DNA from: Streptococcus hyointestinalis
GTDB lineage: Bacteria > Bacillota > Bacilli > Lactobacillales > Streptococcaceae
Reading direction: 5' to 3'
Assembly: GCF_900459405.1 (NCBI RefSeq)
Contig: NZ_UHFN01000007.1
Span: 372,001-436,000 of the forward strand
Length of the DNA stretch: 64,000 nucleotides
The position numbers and the translations under genes were made by a program. Below the pieces are notes generated by a model. It saw only the letters and a list, made by a program, of their open reading frames with translations. It did not search any database and had not been told where the DNA came from. Positions 1 through 8,777 of this stretch are shown piece after piece (within the stretch, counting starts at the first letter, position 1; each line of letters begins with the position of its first letter).

Positions 1-1
1 T

Positions 2-229
2 GCGTCCTTCTTAGGTTATGAATTGACAGGATTGATTGGTGGGTCAGTGTTTATTGAAAGTATCTTTACCTATCCAGGGATTGGTCAGCTCTTTTTGACC
101 TCTATCTCTCAGCGGGATTATGCTGTCATCTTGGCACTGCTGTTGATGTTTGGACTAGCGACACTACTAGGAACGCTTTTATCAGATATTATCATGAGTA
201 TTGTCGATCCTCGTATTCGGATTAAGTAG
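2..229 (+). CDS. Oligopeptide ABC transporter permease, OppB-like (C-terminal part)
   Basis: The reading frame is open from the first full codon of the window, so this is the last 75 residues of a membrane protein that begins upstream. The end carries the hallmarks of the OppB/DppB permease C-terminus: a segment reading [15 protein letters not shown], a final transmembrane helix, and the ending IVDPRIRIK. The intact OppB at 4823-5737 ends almost the same way (EQIFSIPGIGQLF, SIVDPRVRLQ). The protein would form half of the membrane pore of a peptide importer with the OppC-like gene 14 nt downstream. Its substrate cannot be read from this fragment. Confidence 0.9.
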   Translation, partial: ASFLGYELTGLIGGSVFIESIFTYPGIGQLFLTSISQRDYAVILALLLMFGLATLLGTLLSDIIMSIVDPRIRIK

Positions 230-243
230 AAGGGGGTTCTCTT

Positions 244-1137
244 TTGAGTAAGGAAAATACACAAACTAAAACTCTCAATCCAACAGGATTTAGCGTTATT
301 AGTCGCGAATTTTTAAAAGACAAGGTAGCCTTGGTTTCGCTGACTTTGTTAGTTTTGATTTTGGCATTTGTTTTTATCGGCTCACTCTTTATTGACCAAG
401 AGAAGATCATGGGGGTTAACATCATCTCTAAAAACCTGCCACCAGGCTATGAGGGGCACCTTTTAGGAACGGACTCTTACGGACGTGATGTTCTTGGGCA
501 ATTGATTATCGGTGCTAGAAATTCGATTTTGATTGGTTTTTCTATCACGATTATCACTAGTGTCATCGGTGTGTCTGTCGGTCTGATTTCAGGTTACTAT
601 GGCGGTCGTATTGATGGTATCTTGATGCGGATTGTGGACTTTATCATGATTTTGCCGATTTTGCTCCTCATCATCGTATTTGTGACGGTCATCAAGTCTT
701 ACACCATTTATCACTTTATCCTCATTATGAGTGCCTTTTATTGGACGGCAAAGGCAAGGCTTTTTAGGACACGTGTCTTATCTGAAGCCAGTCTTGACTA
801 TGTCAGTGCTTCTAAGACACTGGGAACGAGTGATATTGTCATCATGTTGCGTGAGATTTTGCCTAACATCAGCTCGCTTGTCATTGTCAACTTGACACTG
901 AACTTTGCGGGGAATATCGGGATTGAAACGTCACTGACTTACCTTGGCTTTGGTTTGCCAGCGACATCACCGAGTCTGGGAACCTTGATTGCTTATGCTC
1001 GCAATCAGGATATTTTGCAAAATAAAGCTTGGATATGGTTGCCTGCGACTGTTTTCATCCTTGTGATGATGCTAAGTATCAACTATGTCGGACAAGCCTT
1101 CCAACGTGTAGCAGACGCTAGACAACGTCTTGGATAA
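244..1137 (+). CDS. Oligopeptide ABC transporter permease, OppC-like
   Basis: This is a 297-residue inner-membrane permease of the OppC/DppC family, partner of the OppB-like fragment just upstream. It has an N-terminal helix (about residues 30-50), the family motif LGTDSYGRDVLGQLIIGAR near residues 75-92, and about five further helices. The EAA-type loop that contacts the ATPase is around residues 180-200 (SASKTLGTSD). The start is TTG at 244, chosen because AGAAGGGGG ends about 8 nt upstream. A terminator follows at once, so this is the last gene of its operon. The matching ATPases and binding protein are not in the window, unless it shares the OppDF encoded at 6790-8768. Confidence 0.9.
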   Translation: MSKENTQTKTLNPTGFSVISREFLKDKVALVSLTLLVLILAFVFIGSLFIDQEKIMGVNIISKNLPPGYEGHLLGTDSYGRDVLGQLIIGARNSILIGFSITIITSVIGVSVGLISGYYGGRIDGILMRIVDFIMILPILLLIIVFVTVIKSYTIYHFILIMSAFYWTAKARLFRTRVLSEASLDYVSASKTLGTSDIVIMLREILPNISSLVIVNLTLNFAGNIGIETSLTYLGFGLPATSPSLGTLIAYARNQDILQNKAWIWLPATVFILVMMLSINYVGQAFQRVADARQRLG

Positions 1138-1149
1138 TTAAAAATAAGT

Positions 1150-1183
1150 AAAAAGGACTTAGCTTGCCGACTAGGTCCTTTTT
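1150..1183 (+). terminator. Intrinsic terminator after the OppC-like gene
   Basis: The arms AAAAAGGACTTAG (1150-1162) and CTAGGTCCTTTTT (1171-1183) pair with one mismatch around an 8-nt loop and end in a T run. Confidence 0.85.
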
Positions 1184-1254
1184 CTTGTAAAAATATGCCA
1201 AAAACACGCATATTTTAAGGTTTTTTTAGACAATACTTGTACAAATATGGTAAA

Positions 1255-1304
1255 TTCTCAAAGTAAGTTCTAGTTCCCGTCCTTCCAGAAGTTACTCTGA
1301 GAAA
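1255..1304. repeat. Extra IS30-end-like palindromic unit
   Basis: 1255-1273 repeats the terminal sequence of the adjacent IS30 element (TTCTCAAAGTAAGTTCTAG). 1284-1304 is an imperfect inverted copy of it (TTCCAGAAGTTACTCTGAGAA), so the segment folds on itself. The left copy (from 1252) matches the right end of the element (2759-2781) for 23 bp without a mismatch, longer than the match of the inner left end at 1432-1450. It may be a remnant of an earlier element end. The gap to 1431 holds no gene. Confidence 0.6.
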
Positions 1305-1431
1305 ACTGCATAAAATCAACAGAATTTAGTCTCAGACTAAGTTCTTTTTTGACTAAAAATGCTGATAATAGTGAGTTTTAGGCCTGAAAATATTGAAAAA
1401 AGGGTACACTAAAGTTACTGGCTCTGAGACG

Positions 1432-2778
1432 TCTCAAAGTAAGTTCTAGTCATCTGGAATTTAGGACGGGACAAGTTCCTTTCTATTTTGAAATTATTTT
1501 CTGATAAAAACTAGCGATTATTTATCTAATAATCGAGGTGATTGGATGACGTTTTCAGGGTCAATTTTAGAGATACCGAGAAGTGTTGCCACTTTCTCAC
1601 CGTAGGTAAAGGTAAAGAGTTCATAGGCTGATTTTCCGTTGAAAGAAGCTCGTTTGACGCTGTTGACATGTGAACAAACTAGGTTGATGTCATCCTGTGT
1701 CAAGTTATCGAAGCTAGTTCCTTTAGGGAGAATATCTCTGATAAGCGTGTGATTTTTCTCAATTCTCCCCTTCTGGTCAGAACGATTTGGGTCACAGAAG
1801 AAGAGTTTAGATTCTCCACGAACATCCATTTCGATATCGTCTACTCTAGCGAATTCACCGCCATTATCGGTCAGAATGACAGGGAATAGTTCGCAGAAGC
1901 TCATCTCTTTCTGGTGTAGGTCATTCTTGATAGCGTAGAGGTGTTTAGCGACCTCATTAGCTGTTTTATTATCCAGTAACCGAGCGAAAATAAAGTTGCA
2001 GTAGGAGAGGTTAAAAGTGAGAAGTACCTTTCCTCCAATCCTTCCAGTAACGGTGTCCATTTCCAGCCAGTAGCTGATATCATTCTTAGTAAGAAAGCCT
2101 TGGAAGTCCTCGTAAGACCGTCCTTCTCTAGCAGTTTTAGGAATGGGTTGGAGATTTCTGGTTCTCCGCTTTCTGAATTTCACGACACGGGGGAAATCAA
2201 TAGGCTTTGTGGACAGATAGCCCTTTTCAAGGTATCTGTAGATAGAAGCTCTGGATGCCGAAAGTTCATTTGAGGCGATGATGTGGTTGAGGTGTTGTCC
2301 TTTTTTGATGGCAGAAGAGACAATCTCGTCCATGCGATAGAATTCTTCCTTGTTTAGGGCAACACCTGTTCTCGAATCTGAGAGCTTAGCTTCATAATCC
2401 AGCTGAGCTCTTTTTGCGTAGTAGAACTGTTTCTGGTATCCACAATTGCTTCTCTTTTTCGGACAGGCATTACAAACGTAAGGAGCCTTTTTGAGTAGAG
2501 GGCAGGCCTCACAATTGGATGTCACAGAATTTTCTTTAACCACTCGATTTCTGCGAACTTCTTTTGAGATTGTGGACGGGTCTTTACCTAGCTTAGTAGC
2601 GATAGCTGAGAAGGTTTTTAGCTGTTCGATTCCTATTTGAATATCGTTGCGATCAGAGAGAGTTAAGTGTTTGTTTTTCATTGTCAGTTACCAACTTGTC
2701 CCATAGTAAGTTCTACCTTATTTTTTTGTCTCAGTCTAATTTCCAGCTTTGGGGGTAGACTAGAACTTACTTTGAGAA
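1432..2778 (-). mobile_element. IS30-family insertion sequence
   Basis: A single transposase gene is enclosed by inverted ends. TCTCAAAGTAAGTTCTAGT at 1432-1450 is repeated in inverse orientation at 2760-2778. A second inverted pair (GGGACAAGTT) lies further inside, at about 1470 and 2690-2700. I set the left boundary at 1432 because of these subterminal repeats, but an outer end-like copy exists at 1252-1274. No clear 2-4 bp target duplication could be assigned. The element lies between the first permease pair and the oppA promoter. Confidence 0.75.
1518..2681 (-). CDS. IS30-family transposase
   Basis: This is a 387-residue DDE transposase. The N-terminal helix-turn-helix (residues about 8-45) reads LTLSDRNDIQIGIEQ and ends in STISKEVRRNR, typical of IS30. 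It is followed by a cysteine-rich zinc-binding stretch (CEACPLLKKAPYVCNACPKK). The catalytic residues are visible as MDTVTG (Asp), LTDNGGEF (Asp) and GRIEKNHTLIRDILPKG (Glu). Length and motif order are normal and the frame is intact, so the element may be active. It catalyses cut-and-paste or circle-mediated transposition through the terminal repeats at 1432 and 2778. Confidence 0.92.
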   Translation of the reverse strand: MKNKHLTLSDRNDIQIGIEQLKTFSAIATKLGKDPSTISKEVRRNRVVKENSVTSNCEACPLLKKAPYVCNACPKKRSNCGYQKQFYYAKRAQLDYEAKLSDSRTGVALNKEEFYRMDEIVSSAIKKGQHLNHIIASNELSASRASIYRYLEKGYLSTKPIDFPRVVKFRKRRTRNLQPIPKTAREGRSYEDFQGFLTKNDISYWLEMDTVTGRIGGKVLLTFNLSYCNFIFARLLDNKTANEVAKHLYAIKNDLHQKEMSFCELFPVILTDNGGEFARVDDIEMDVRGESKLFFCDPNRSDQKGRIEKNHTLIRDILPKGTSFDNLTQDDINLVCSHVNSVKRASFNGKSAYELFTFTYGEKVATLLGISKIDPENVIQSPRLLDK

Positions 2779-2792
2779 TTTTGGCTTGTACA

Positions 2793-2807
2793 AATATTCA
2801 GAATATA
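2793..2807. promoter_or_regulatory. Putative CodY box upstream of oppA
   Basis: AATATTCAGAATATA differs at three positions from the CodY consensus AATTTTCWGAAAATT and keeps its symmetric core. It lies about 36 bp upstream of the likely -10 of oppA. Peptide uptake genes are known CodY targets in lactococci and streptococci. Assignment here is by motif only. Confidence 0.45.
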
Positions 2808-2842
2808 ACACAATAAAACTTTTCTTTTAGGAACTTTTAAGG

Positions 2843-2848
2843 TATAAT
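2843..2848 (+). promoter_or_regulatory. Likely -10 element of the oppA promoter
   Basis: A perfect TATAAT lies 66 nt upstream of the oppA start codon. No good -35 hexamer is visible at 16-18 bp, so activity may depend on a regulator. Confidence 0.5.
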
Positions 2849-2913
2849 AAGGGTGTTCGTTATAACGTCTTTTTGAGACATTAAGAAAAAATTAACTATG
2901 AGGTGAAATGTTT

Positions 2914-4560
2914 ATGACGAAAAAAACAAAATGGCTCGTCGCAGCAGGAGCGACTTTAGTGGCAGCGACTACTTTGGTAGCCTGCAGTAACAGCTCTAGT
3001 AGCACAAGCTCATCAAAAGATATCAATTGGGCAGTGCCAACAGAGATTTTAACTCTAGATATTTCTAAAAATACAGACCATTATTCTGCTTTAGCAATTG
3101 GAAATTCGGGAAGTAATATCTACCGACTTGGAAAAAACTCAAAGCTCGAACTCGATCTTGCTAAAAAAGTTGATGTTTCTGATGACGGTAAAACGTATAC
3201 CATTACTCTTCGTGACAACCTAAAATGGTCAGACGGTAGCAAACTAACTGCCAAAGATTTTGTCTACTCTTGGCAACGAATCGTTAATCCAGAGACAGCG
3301 TCTGAGTATGCTTACCTTGTTAGTGAAGCACATGTAGTAAACGCTACTGAGATCAACTCTGGTCAAATCACAGACCTTAACCAACTTGGTGTTAAGGCAG
3401 AAAGTGATACTAAGCTTGTCTTTACTTTGACAAGTCCATCTCCTCAATTCAAGTATTTCCTAGCATTTGTTAACTTTATGCCTCAAAAAGAGTCAGCAGT
3501 CAAGGAGTACGGTAAAAACTATGCTACTGCATCTAAATACCAAGTTTACTCTGGACCTTACACTGTGACAGGATGGAACGGCTCAAATGGTACCTTCAAG
3601 TTAAAGAAAAACAAATACTACTGGGATGCTAAAAACGTTAAAACAGATACTGTAAATGTCCAAACGGTCAAAAAACCAGATACAGCTGTACAAATGTACA
3701 AGCGTGGTGAACTCGATAATGCTAATATTTCAGCAACTTCTGCAATCTATAATGCTAACAAGAATAACAAAGATGTTGTAGATGTTTTTGAGGCAACAAC
3801 TTCATATATGTCTTATAACATGTCAGGATCAACCAAAGGTCTTGATAACAAGAAAATTCGTCAAGCCCTCAACTTGGCAACTGACCGTGATGCTGTTGTC
3901 AAAGCGGCGGTTGACACAGGTTCGACTGCAGCAACTGCCTTTGTTCCATATAAGCTTGAAACTTTAACAAATGGAAAAGATTTAACAGATTATGTTGCTC
4001 CAGGGTATAAATACGATGTAAAAGAGGCTGCTAAGCTCTTTAAGGAAGGTCTTGCTGAAGCAGGTCTAACAAGCCTTAAACTAACTATTACAGCAGACGC
4101 AGATAGCCCAGCTGCTAAGAACCTTGTGGATTATATCAAGTCTACTTGGGAGTCTAATCTTCCAGGGTTAACTATTGAGGAAAAATTCGTTACTTTCAAA
4201 CAACGTCTTGAAGATACAAAGAACCAAAACTTTGATGTTGCAGTTGTATTATGGGGAGGGGATTATCCTGAAGGATCTACGTTCTATGGATTATTTCAAT
4301 CAACAGCAGCTTACAACTACGGTAAATTTAATAGCGAGGCTTATGACGCAGTCTATACTAAAGCTGTGACAACAGATGCCACAGATCAAGAAGCTGGTGC
4401 CAAGGATTATAAAGAAGCGGAGAAAATCCTCTTTGATGAGGCAGCTTACAACCCACTTTACTTCCGTAATACAAAAGCGCTTCGCAATCCAAAACTTACT
4501 GGACTTGTCGAAAACACAACAGGTTTGAATACTGATTTTACTCACGCGTATAAAAAATAA
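2914..4560 (+). CDS. oppA: Oligopeptide-binding lipoprotein OppA
   Basis: This is the extracellular peptide-binding component of an ABC importer (SBP_bac_5 family), held on the membrane by lipid. The N-terminus is a lipoprotein signal peptide (MTKKTKWLVAAGATLVAATT) ending in the lipobox LVAC, followed by a Ser/Thr linker. Family landmarks include LAKKVDVSDDGKTYTITLRD and SDGSKLTAKDFVYSWQR. The length, 548 residues, is normal. Two in-frame ATGs occur, at 2908 and 2914. I chose 2914 because AGGTGA (2901-2906) is 7 nt from it but only 1 nt from the first. It heads oppABCDF but is separated from oppB by two terminator-like hairpins, which fits the usual excess of binding protein. Confidence 0.93.
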   Translation: MTKKTKWLVAAGATLVAATTLVACSNSSSSTSSSKDINWAVPTEILTLDISKNTDHYSALAIGNSGSNIYRLGKNSKLELDLAKKVDVSDDGKTYTITLRDNLKWSDGSKLTAKDFVYSWQRIVNPETASEYAYLVSEAHVVNATEINSGQITDLNQLGVKAESDTKLVFTLTSPSPQFKYFLAFVNFMPQKESAVKEYGKNYATASKYQVYSGPYTVTGWNGSNGTFKLKKNKYYWDAKNVKTDTVNVQTVKKPDTAVQMYKRGELDNANISATSAIYNANKNNKDVVDVFEATTSYMSYNMSGSTKGLDNKKIRQALNLATDRDAVVKAAVDTGSTAATAFVPYKLETLTNGKDLTDYVAPGYKYDVKEAAKLFKEGLAEAGLTSLKLTITADADSPAAKNLVDYIKSTWESNLPGLTIEEKFVTFKQRLEDTKNQNFDVAVVLWGGDYPEGSTFYGLFQSTAAYNYGKFNSEAYDAVYTKAVTTDATDQEAGAKDYKEAEKILFDEAAYNPLYFRNTKALRNPKLTGLVENTTGLNTDFTHAYKK

Positions 4561-4586
4561 TCAATAGACATTGTCGTTTAACCGTT

Positions 4587-4621
4587 AAAGCAGGAATTGG
4601 CAAGCCCCAATTCTTGCTTTT
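4587..4621 (+). terminator. Terminator or attenuator after oppA
   Basis: AAAGCAGGAATTGG (4587-4600) pairs with CCAATTCTTGCTTT (4607-4620) around a 6-nt loop, followed by T. It lies within the oppA-oppB gap and would limit read-through into oppBCDF. Confidence 0.8.
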
Positions 4622-4652
4622 GTTAATGGTCTATTTCAGGAGAAAAAAGAAG

Positions 4653-4694
4653 AAGGCTAAGGGGTTTTATCGTCAAAACTGCTTTAGCTTTTTT
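4653..4694 (+). terminator. Second terminator-like hairpin between oppA and oppB
   Basis: AAGGCTAAGGGGTTTT (4653-4668) pairs imperfectly with AAAACTGCTTTAGCTT (4675-4690), followed by TTTT. A weak promoter (TTGCTA, 17 bp, TAATAT at 4715-4743) follows and may serve oppB. Confidence 0.55.
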
Positions 4695-4822
4695 CACAAT
4701 ATTTCAAAAGAACTTTGCTATTTTGCCAGAAAGCTGATAATATAGTAATGAGTTTTTTGAGATTGTTTTTTGGAAATAGCTAAAACAGCGACAAACAAAC
4801 TAGTGAAAAAAGGAATGGTATA

Positions 4823-5737
4823 ATGGTCAAGTATATTTTAAAACGCCTTGCTATTTTATTAGTAACACTGTGGGTCGTGGTAACTTTCTCATTCTTTCTG
4901 ATGCAGATTTTGCCAGGAACCCCTTATAACAATCCTAAACTTAGCGATGAGATGATTGCTTTGTTGAACAAACAGTATGGACTAGACAAGCCTGTCTGGC
5001 AACAATACCTAAGCTACCTCTGGAATGTTCTCCATGGTGACTTTGGGACAAGTTATCAGTCTGTCAACCAACCTGTAGGACGTATGATTGCTCAACGTCT
5101 TGGTATTTCCGTTCAGCTTGGTATCCAAGCCTTGATTGTTGGTTTGGTTGGCGGTATCATTGTTGGTGGGATTTCTGCTAGTCACAAAAATGACAAGATT
5201 GATGCAACACTTAGTGTGCTTGCGACCTTGGCGATTTCAATGCCTTCATTCATTATCGGTCTTTTCTTGTTAGATTATTTTGGTTTCAAGTGGAACCTTC
5301 TTCCGCTATCAGGTTGGGGAACTTTTGCACAGTCCGTGCTTCCAACGCTCGCACTTGGTCTTCCAACGCTTGCGACAGTATCACGTTTCTTTAGAAGTGA
5401 GATGATTGAAACGCTCAACTCAGACTACATCCAGCTGGCTCGCTCTAAGGGGCTAAATGGACGTCAAGTTGCCATCAAGCACGCTTACCGCAACTCTATG
5501 ATTCCCGTTTTGACCCTTATCGGTCCAACAACCGCTGGTCTATTGACAGGTTCTGCTTTGATTGAGCAAATCTTCTCAATCCCTGGGATCGGACAACTCT
5601 TTGTCACTTCTATCCCAGCCAAGGACTATCCCGTTATCATGGGAACAACGATTGTCTATGCAGCCATGCTCATGGTCGCTATCTTGGTAACTGACGTTAT
5701 TACAAGTATCGTTGACCCACGTGTGCGTTTGCAATAA
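4823..5737 (+). CDS. oppB: Oligopeptide ABC transporter permease OppB
   Basis: This 304-residue integral membrane permease forms the channel with OppC. The N-terminal helix (about residues 9-31), the segment LPGTPYNNPKL after it, and LNKQYGLDKPVWQQYLSYL are typical of OppB. The EAA loop is around residues 190-215 (NSDYIQLARSKGLNG). Six helices are expected. ATG at 4823 is preceded by AAAAAAGGAATGGTATA. oppC starts 9 nt downstream. Confidence 0.95.
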   Translation: MVKYILKRLAILLVTLWVVVTFSFFLMQILPGTPYNNPKLSDEMIALLNKQYGLDKPVWQQYLSYLWNVLHGDFGTSYQSVNQPVGRMIAQRLGISVQLGIQALIVGLVGGIIVGGISASHKNDKIDATLSVLATLAISMPSFIIGLFLLDYFGFKWNLLPLSGWGTFAQSVLPTLALGLPTLATVSRFFRSEMIETLNSDYIQLARSKGLNGRQVAIKHAYRNSMIPVLTLIGPTTAGLLTGSALIEQIFSIPGIGQLFVTSIPAKDYPVIMGTTIVYAAMLMVAILVTDVITSIVDPRVRLQ

Positions 5738-5746
5738 GGAGGATAC

Positions 5747-6778
5747 ATGGACACAACAAAATCATTTAAACTGGTTGGGGTTAGTTCAACCAGTGAACAG
5801 GAAAAAATTGAAAAACCAGCCTTATCATTCTTGCAGGATGCTTGGCGTCGTCTCAAGAAAAACAAGCTTGCCGTTATCTCCATGTGGTTTTTGATTTTCT
5901 TGATTATCTTTTCATTAGCGTCTAACTTATTTGTCTCAAGTAAGTCCGCAAATACCCTTATCAACAATAAAGAAGTTGAAGTTTATCGTAACTTGCCACC
6001 AAAACTAAGTGGTAATCTGCCATTTTGGAACGGTACCATGAAGTACGCTGGAGCGACAGAGCGCACCAATGTTTATAAAGACCAAGGTGTGCCAGACAAT
6101 CAAAGTTTCCTTTTTGGTACAGATAGTGTCGGACGTAGTCTTGGAAAACGTCTGATTGTAGGGATTCGTATCTCTCTATTGGTTGCTATTTCTGCGACCA
6201 TCATCGACTTGATTATCGGGGTGACTTACGGTCTGGTTTCAGGTTATGTCGGAGGTAAGGTCGATACGGTCATGCAGCGTATCGTTGAGGTCGTCTCTTC
6301 TATCCCGAACCTTGTTATCGTGACCATGCTTGGGCTTTTGCTAGGAAATGGGATTACCGCGATTGTCATCTCTATCGCCTTTACAGGCTGGACTAGTATG
6401 TCAAGGCAGGTGCGTAACATGACGCTGTCCTATCGTGAGCGGGACTTTGTCTTAGCTGCTCGTTCTCTAGGTGAGAGTGGTCCAAAGATTGCCTTTAAGC
6501 ATATCTTGCCAAATATCTCTGGGATTATCATCGTGCAAATCATGATGACCATTCCAAGTGCCATCATGTACGAAGCGGTGCTTTCTGCCATCAACCTTGG
6601 GGTGAAACCACCAACAGCGTCTCTAGGTTCATTGATTGCGGATGCGCAGGAAAATCTGCAATATTACCCTTACCAAGTGGTGCTACCTGCCCTAGCTCTT
6701 GTGGTTATCTCACTTGCCTTTATTCTTTTGGGTGATGGTTTGCGTGATGCCTTTGACCCTAAATCAAGTAACGACTAA
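5747..6778 (+). CDS. oppC: Oligopeptide ABC transporter permease OppC
   Basis: This 343-residue permease pairs with OppB. After a soluble N-terminus comes a helix at about residues 45-68 and a large extracellular loop. The family motif FGTDSVGRSLGKRLIVGIR is near residues 121-139, then the main helices. The EAA loop is seen as LAARSLGESGPKIAFKHILP. AAGGAGG lies just before the ATG at 5747. The oppC-oppD gap is 11 nt, so these are cotranscribed. Confidence 0.95.
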   Translation: MDTTKSFKLVGVSSTSEQEKIEKPALSFLQDAWRRLKKNKLAVISMWFLIFLIIFSLASNLFVSSKSANTLINNKEVEVYRNLPPKLSGNLPFWNGTMKYAGATERTNVYKDQGVPDNQSFLFGTDSVGRSLGKRLIVGIRISLLVAISATIIDLIIGVTYGLVSGYVGGKVDTVMQRIVEVVSSIPNLVIVTMLGLLLGNGITAIVISIAFTGWTSMSRQVRNMTLSYRERDFVLAARSLGESGPKIAFKHILPNISGIIIVQIMMTIPSAIMYEAVLSAINLGVKPPTASLGSLIADAQENLQYYPYQVVLPALALVVISLAFILLGDGLRDAFDPKSSND

Positions 6779-6789
6779 GGAGAAGAAAC

Positions 6790-7833
6790 ATGTCTAAAGA
6801 AACACTTTTAAACGTCAAAAATCTCCACGTTGATTTTCATACTTATGCTGGGGAAGTGAAGGCGATTCGTGATGTCAATTTTGACCTTAAAAAGGGCGAA
6901 ACGCTGGCTATCGTTGGGGAGTCTGGTTCTGGTAAGTCTGTTACCACAAAGACACTTATCGGCTTGAACGCTAAAAATGCTGAAATCTCTGGGGAAATCC
7001 TCTATCAAGGACGTGACTTGACACAGCTTACAGAGAGTGAGTGGACAAAGGTGCGTGGCAATGATATTGCCATGATTTTCCAAGACCCAATGACTAGCCT
7101 TGACCCAACCATGCGTATTGGTATGCAGATTGCAGAGCCTATCTTGATTCACGAGAAGATTTCGAAAAAAGAAGCGCTCGATAGAGCTCTCCAATTGATG
7201 AAGGACGTTGGTATTCCAAATGCTGAAGAGCATATCAACGACTACCCTCACCAATGGTCAGGTGGGATGCGTCAACGTGCGGTTATCGCTATTGCCCTAG
7301 CTGCTAACCCGCAGGTCTTGATTGCCGATGAGCCGACGACAGCGCTTGATGTGACCATCCAAGCACAGATTTTACAATTGATGAAAAAAATCCAAAAAGA
7401 GCGTGAGTCGTCTATCATCTTTATCACGCACGATTTGGGTGTGGTTGCAGGTATGGCTGACCGTGTGGCGGTTATGTATGCTGGTAAAATCGTTGAGTAC
7501 GGAACGGTTGATGAGGTCTTTTATTACCCACAACACCCCTACACTTGGGGCTTGTTAAACTCTATGCCAACGACAGATACTGAGTCTGGTAGTCTCCAGT
7601 CTATCCCAGGAACACCGCCAGACCTTCTTCATCCGCCAAAAGGAGATGCCTTTGCGGCACGTAATGCCTTTGCGCTTGATATTGACCACGAGGAACAACC
7701 GCCATTTTTCAAGGTTTCAGATACCCATTATGCGGCGACTTGGCTTTTAGATGAGCGTGCACCAAAAGTGGACGTTCCTGAAAAAATCAAGGCACGCTGG
7801 GACAGATGGGAAAAAATGAAAGGAGCTAACTAG
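6790..7833 (+). CDS. oppD: Oligopeptide ABC transporter ATPase OppD
   Basis: This cytoplasmic ATPase subunit powers peptide import. Walker A is GESGSGKS (residues 43-50), the signature is SGGMRQRAV, Walker B is VLIADEPTTALD and the switch histidine is in FITHDLGVV. The C-terminal extension typical of oligopeptide ATPases follows (about residue 255 onward, HPYTWGLL, then PGTPPDLLHPPKGDAF). The length of 347 is standard. TAAGGAGAAG precedes ATG, and oppF starts 2 nt after the stop. Confidence 0.96.
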   Translation: MSKETLLNVKNLHVDFHTYAGEVKAIRDVNFDLKKGETLAIVGESGSGKSVTTKTLIGLNAKNAEISGEILYQGRDLTQLTESEWTKVRGNDIAMIFQDPMTSLDPTMRIGMQIAEPILIHEKISKKEALDRALQLMKDVGIPNAEEHINDYPHQWSGGMRQRAVIAIALAANPQVLIADEPTTALDVTIQAQILQLMKKIQKERESSIIFITHDLGVVAGMADRVAVMYAGKIVEYGTVDEVFYYPQHPYTWGLLNSMPTTDTESGSLQSIPGTPPDLLHPPKGDAFAARNAFALDIDHEEQPPFFKVSDTHYAATWLLDERAPKVDVPEKIKARWDRWEKMKGAN

Positions 7834-7835
7834 AC

Positions 7836-8768
7836 ATGGTGAACCACTCTAAAAAGTTAGTGGAATTGAAAAATGTTTCCCTGACATTTAACAAAGGAAA
7901 ATCAAACGAAGTTAAGGCGATCAACAACGTCAGCTTTGACATCTATGAGGGTGAGGTTTTTGGGCTTGTTGGTGAGTCTGGGTCTGGTAAGACGACTGTC
8001 GGACGTGCGATTTTAAAACTGTACGACATTGACGGTGGTGAGATGATTTTCAACGGTGAAAATATCTCAAACCTTAGAGGAAAAGCGCTCCATGGCTTCC
8101 GCAAGGATGCGCAGATGATTTTCCAAGACCCACAAGCCAGTCTTAACGGACGTATGAAAATCCGTGATATCGTGGCTGAAGGACTTGACATTCACAATCT
8201 CGTCCACAGCAAGGCAGAGCGTGACCAACGTGTTGAGGAGTTGCTAGAGCTTGTAGGTCTTAACAAAGACCACCTGACACGTTATCCACATGAGTTTTCA
8301 GGTGGACAACGTCAACGTATCGGTATCGCTCGTGCCCTAGCGGTTGAGCCAAAATTCATCATCGCTGATGAGCCGATTTCAGCGCTTGACGTGTCTATCC
8401 AAGCGCAAGTCGTTAACTTGATGCAAAAACTGCAACATGAGCAAGGGCTGACTTATCTCTTTATCGCCCATGACCTGTCTATGGTCAAGTACATCTCAGA
8501 CCGTATCGGGGTCATGCACTGGGGGAAACTCCTTGAGATTGGAACATCAGATGATGTCTACAATCATCCTATCCACCCTTATACAAAGAGCCTGCTCTCT
8601 GCTATTCCAGAGCCAGATCCGATTAAGGAACGCAAACGTGTTCATACCCTGTATGACCCAAGTGCTGAACTTGATGGGCAAGAGCGTGAAATGCGTGAAA
8701 TCACACCAGGGCACTTTGTCTGGTCAACAGAAGAAGAAGCCGAAAACTTCAAAAAAGAACATCAATAA
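7836..8768 (+). CDS. oppF: Oligopeptide ABC transporter ATPase OppF
   Basis: This is the second ATPase of the importer, forming a heterodimer with OppD. Walker A is GESGSGKT (residues 46-53), the signature SGGQRQRIGIARAL and Walker B FIIADEPISALD. The ending IHPYTKSLLSAIPEPDP is the family C-terminal motif. It is 310 residues long. An ISL3 element begins 9 nt after the stop codon, so no native terminator is left directly behind the operon. Confidence 0.96.
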   Translation: MVNHSKKLVELKNVSLTFNKGKSNEVKAINNVSFDIYEGEVFGLVGESGSGKTTVGRAILKLYDIDGGEMIFNGENISNLRGKALHGFRKDAQMIFQDPQASLNGRMKIRDIVAEGLDIHNLVHSKAERDQRVEELLELVGLNKDHLTRYPHEFSGGQRQRIGIARALAVEPKFIIADEPISALDVSIQAQVVNLMQKLQHEQGLTYLFIAHDLSMVKYISDRIGVMHWGKLLEIGTSDDVYNHPIHPYTKSLLSAIPEPDPIKERKRVHTLYDPSAELDGQEREMREITPGHFVWSTEEEAENFKKEHQ

Positions 8769-8777
8769 ACAAAAAAA

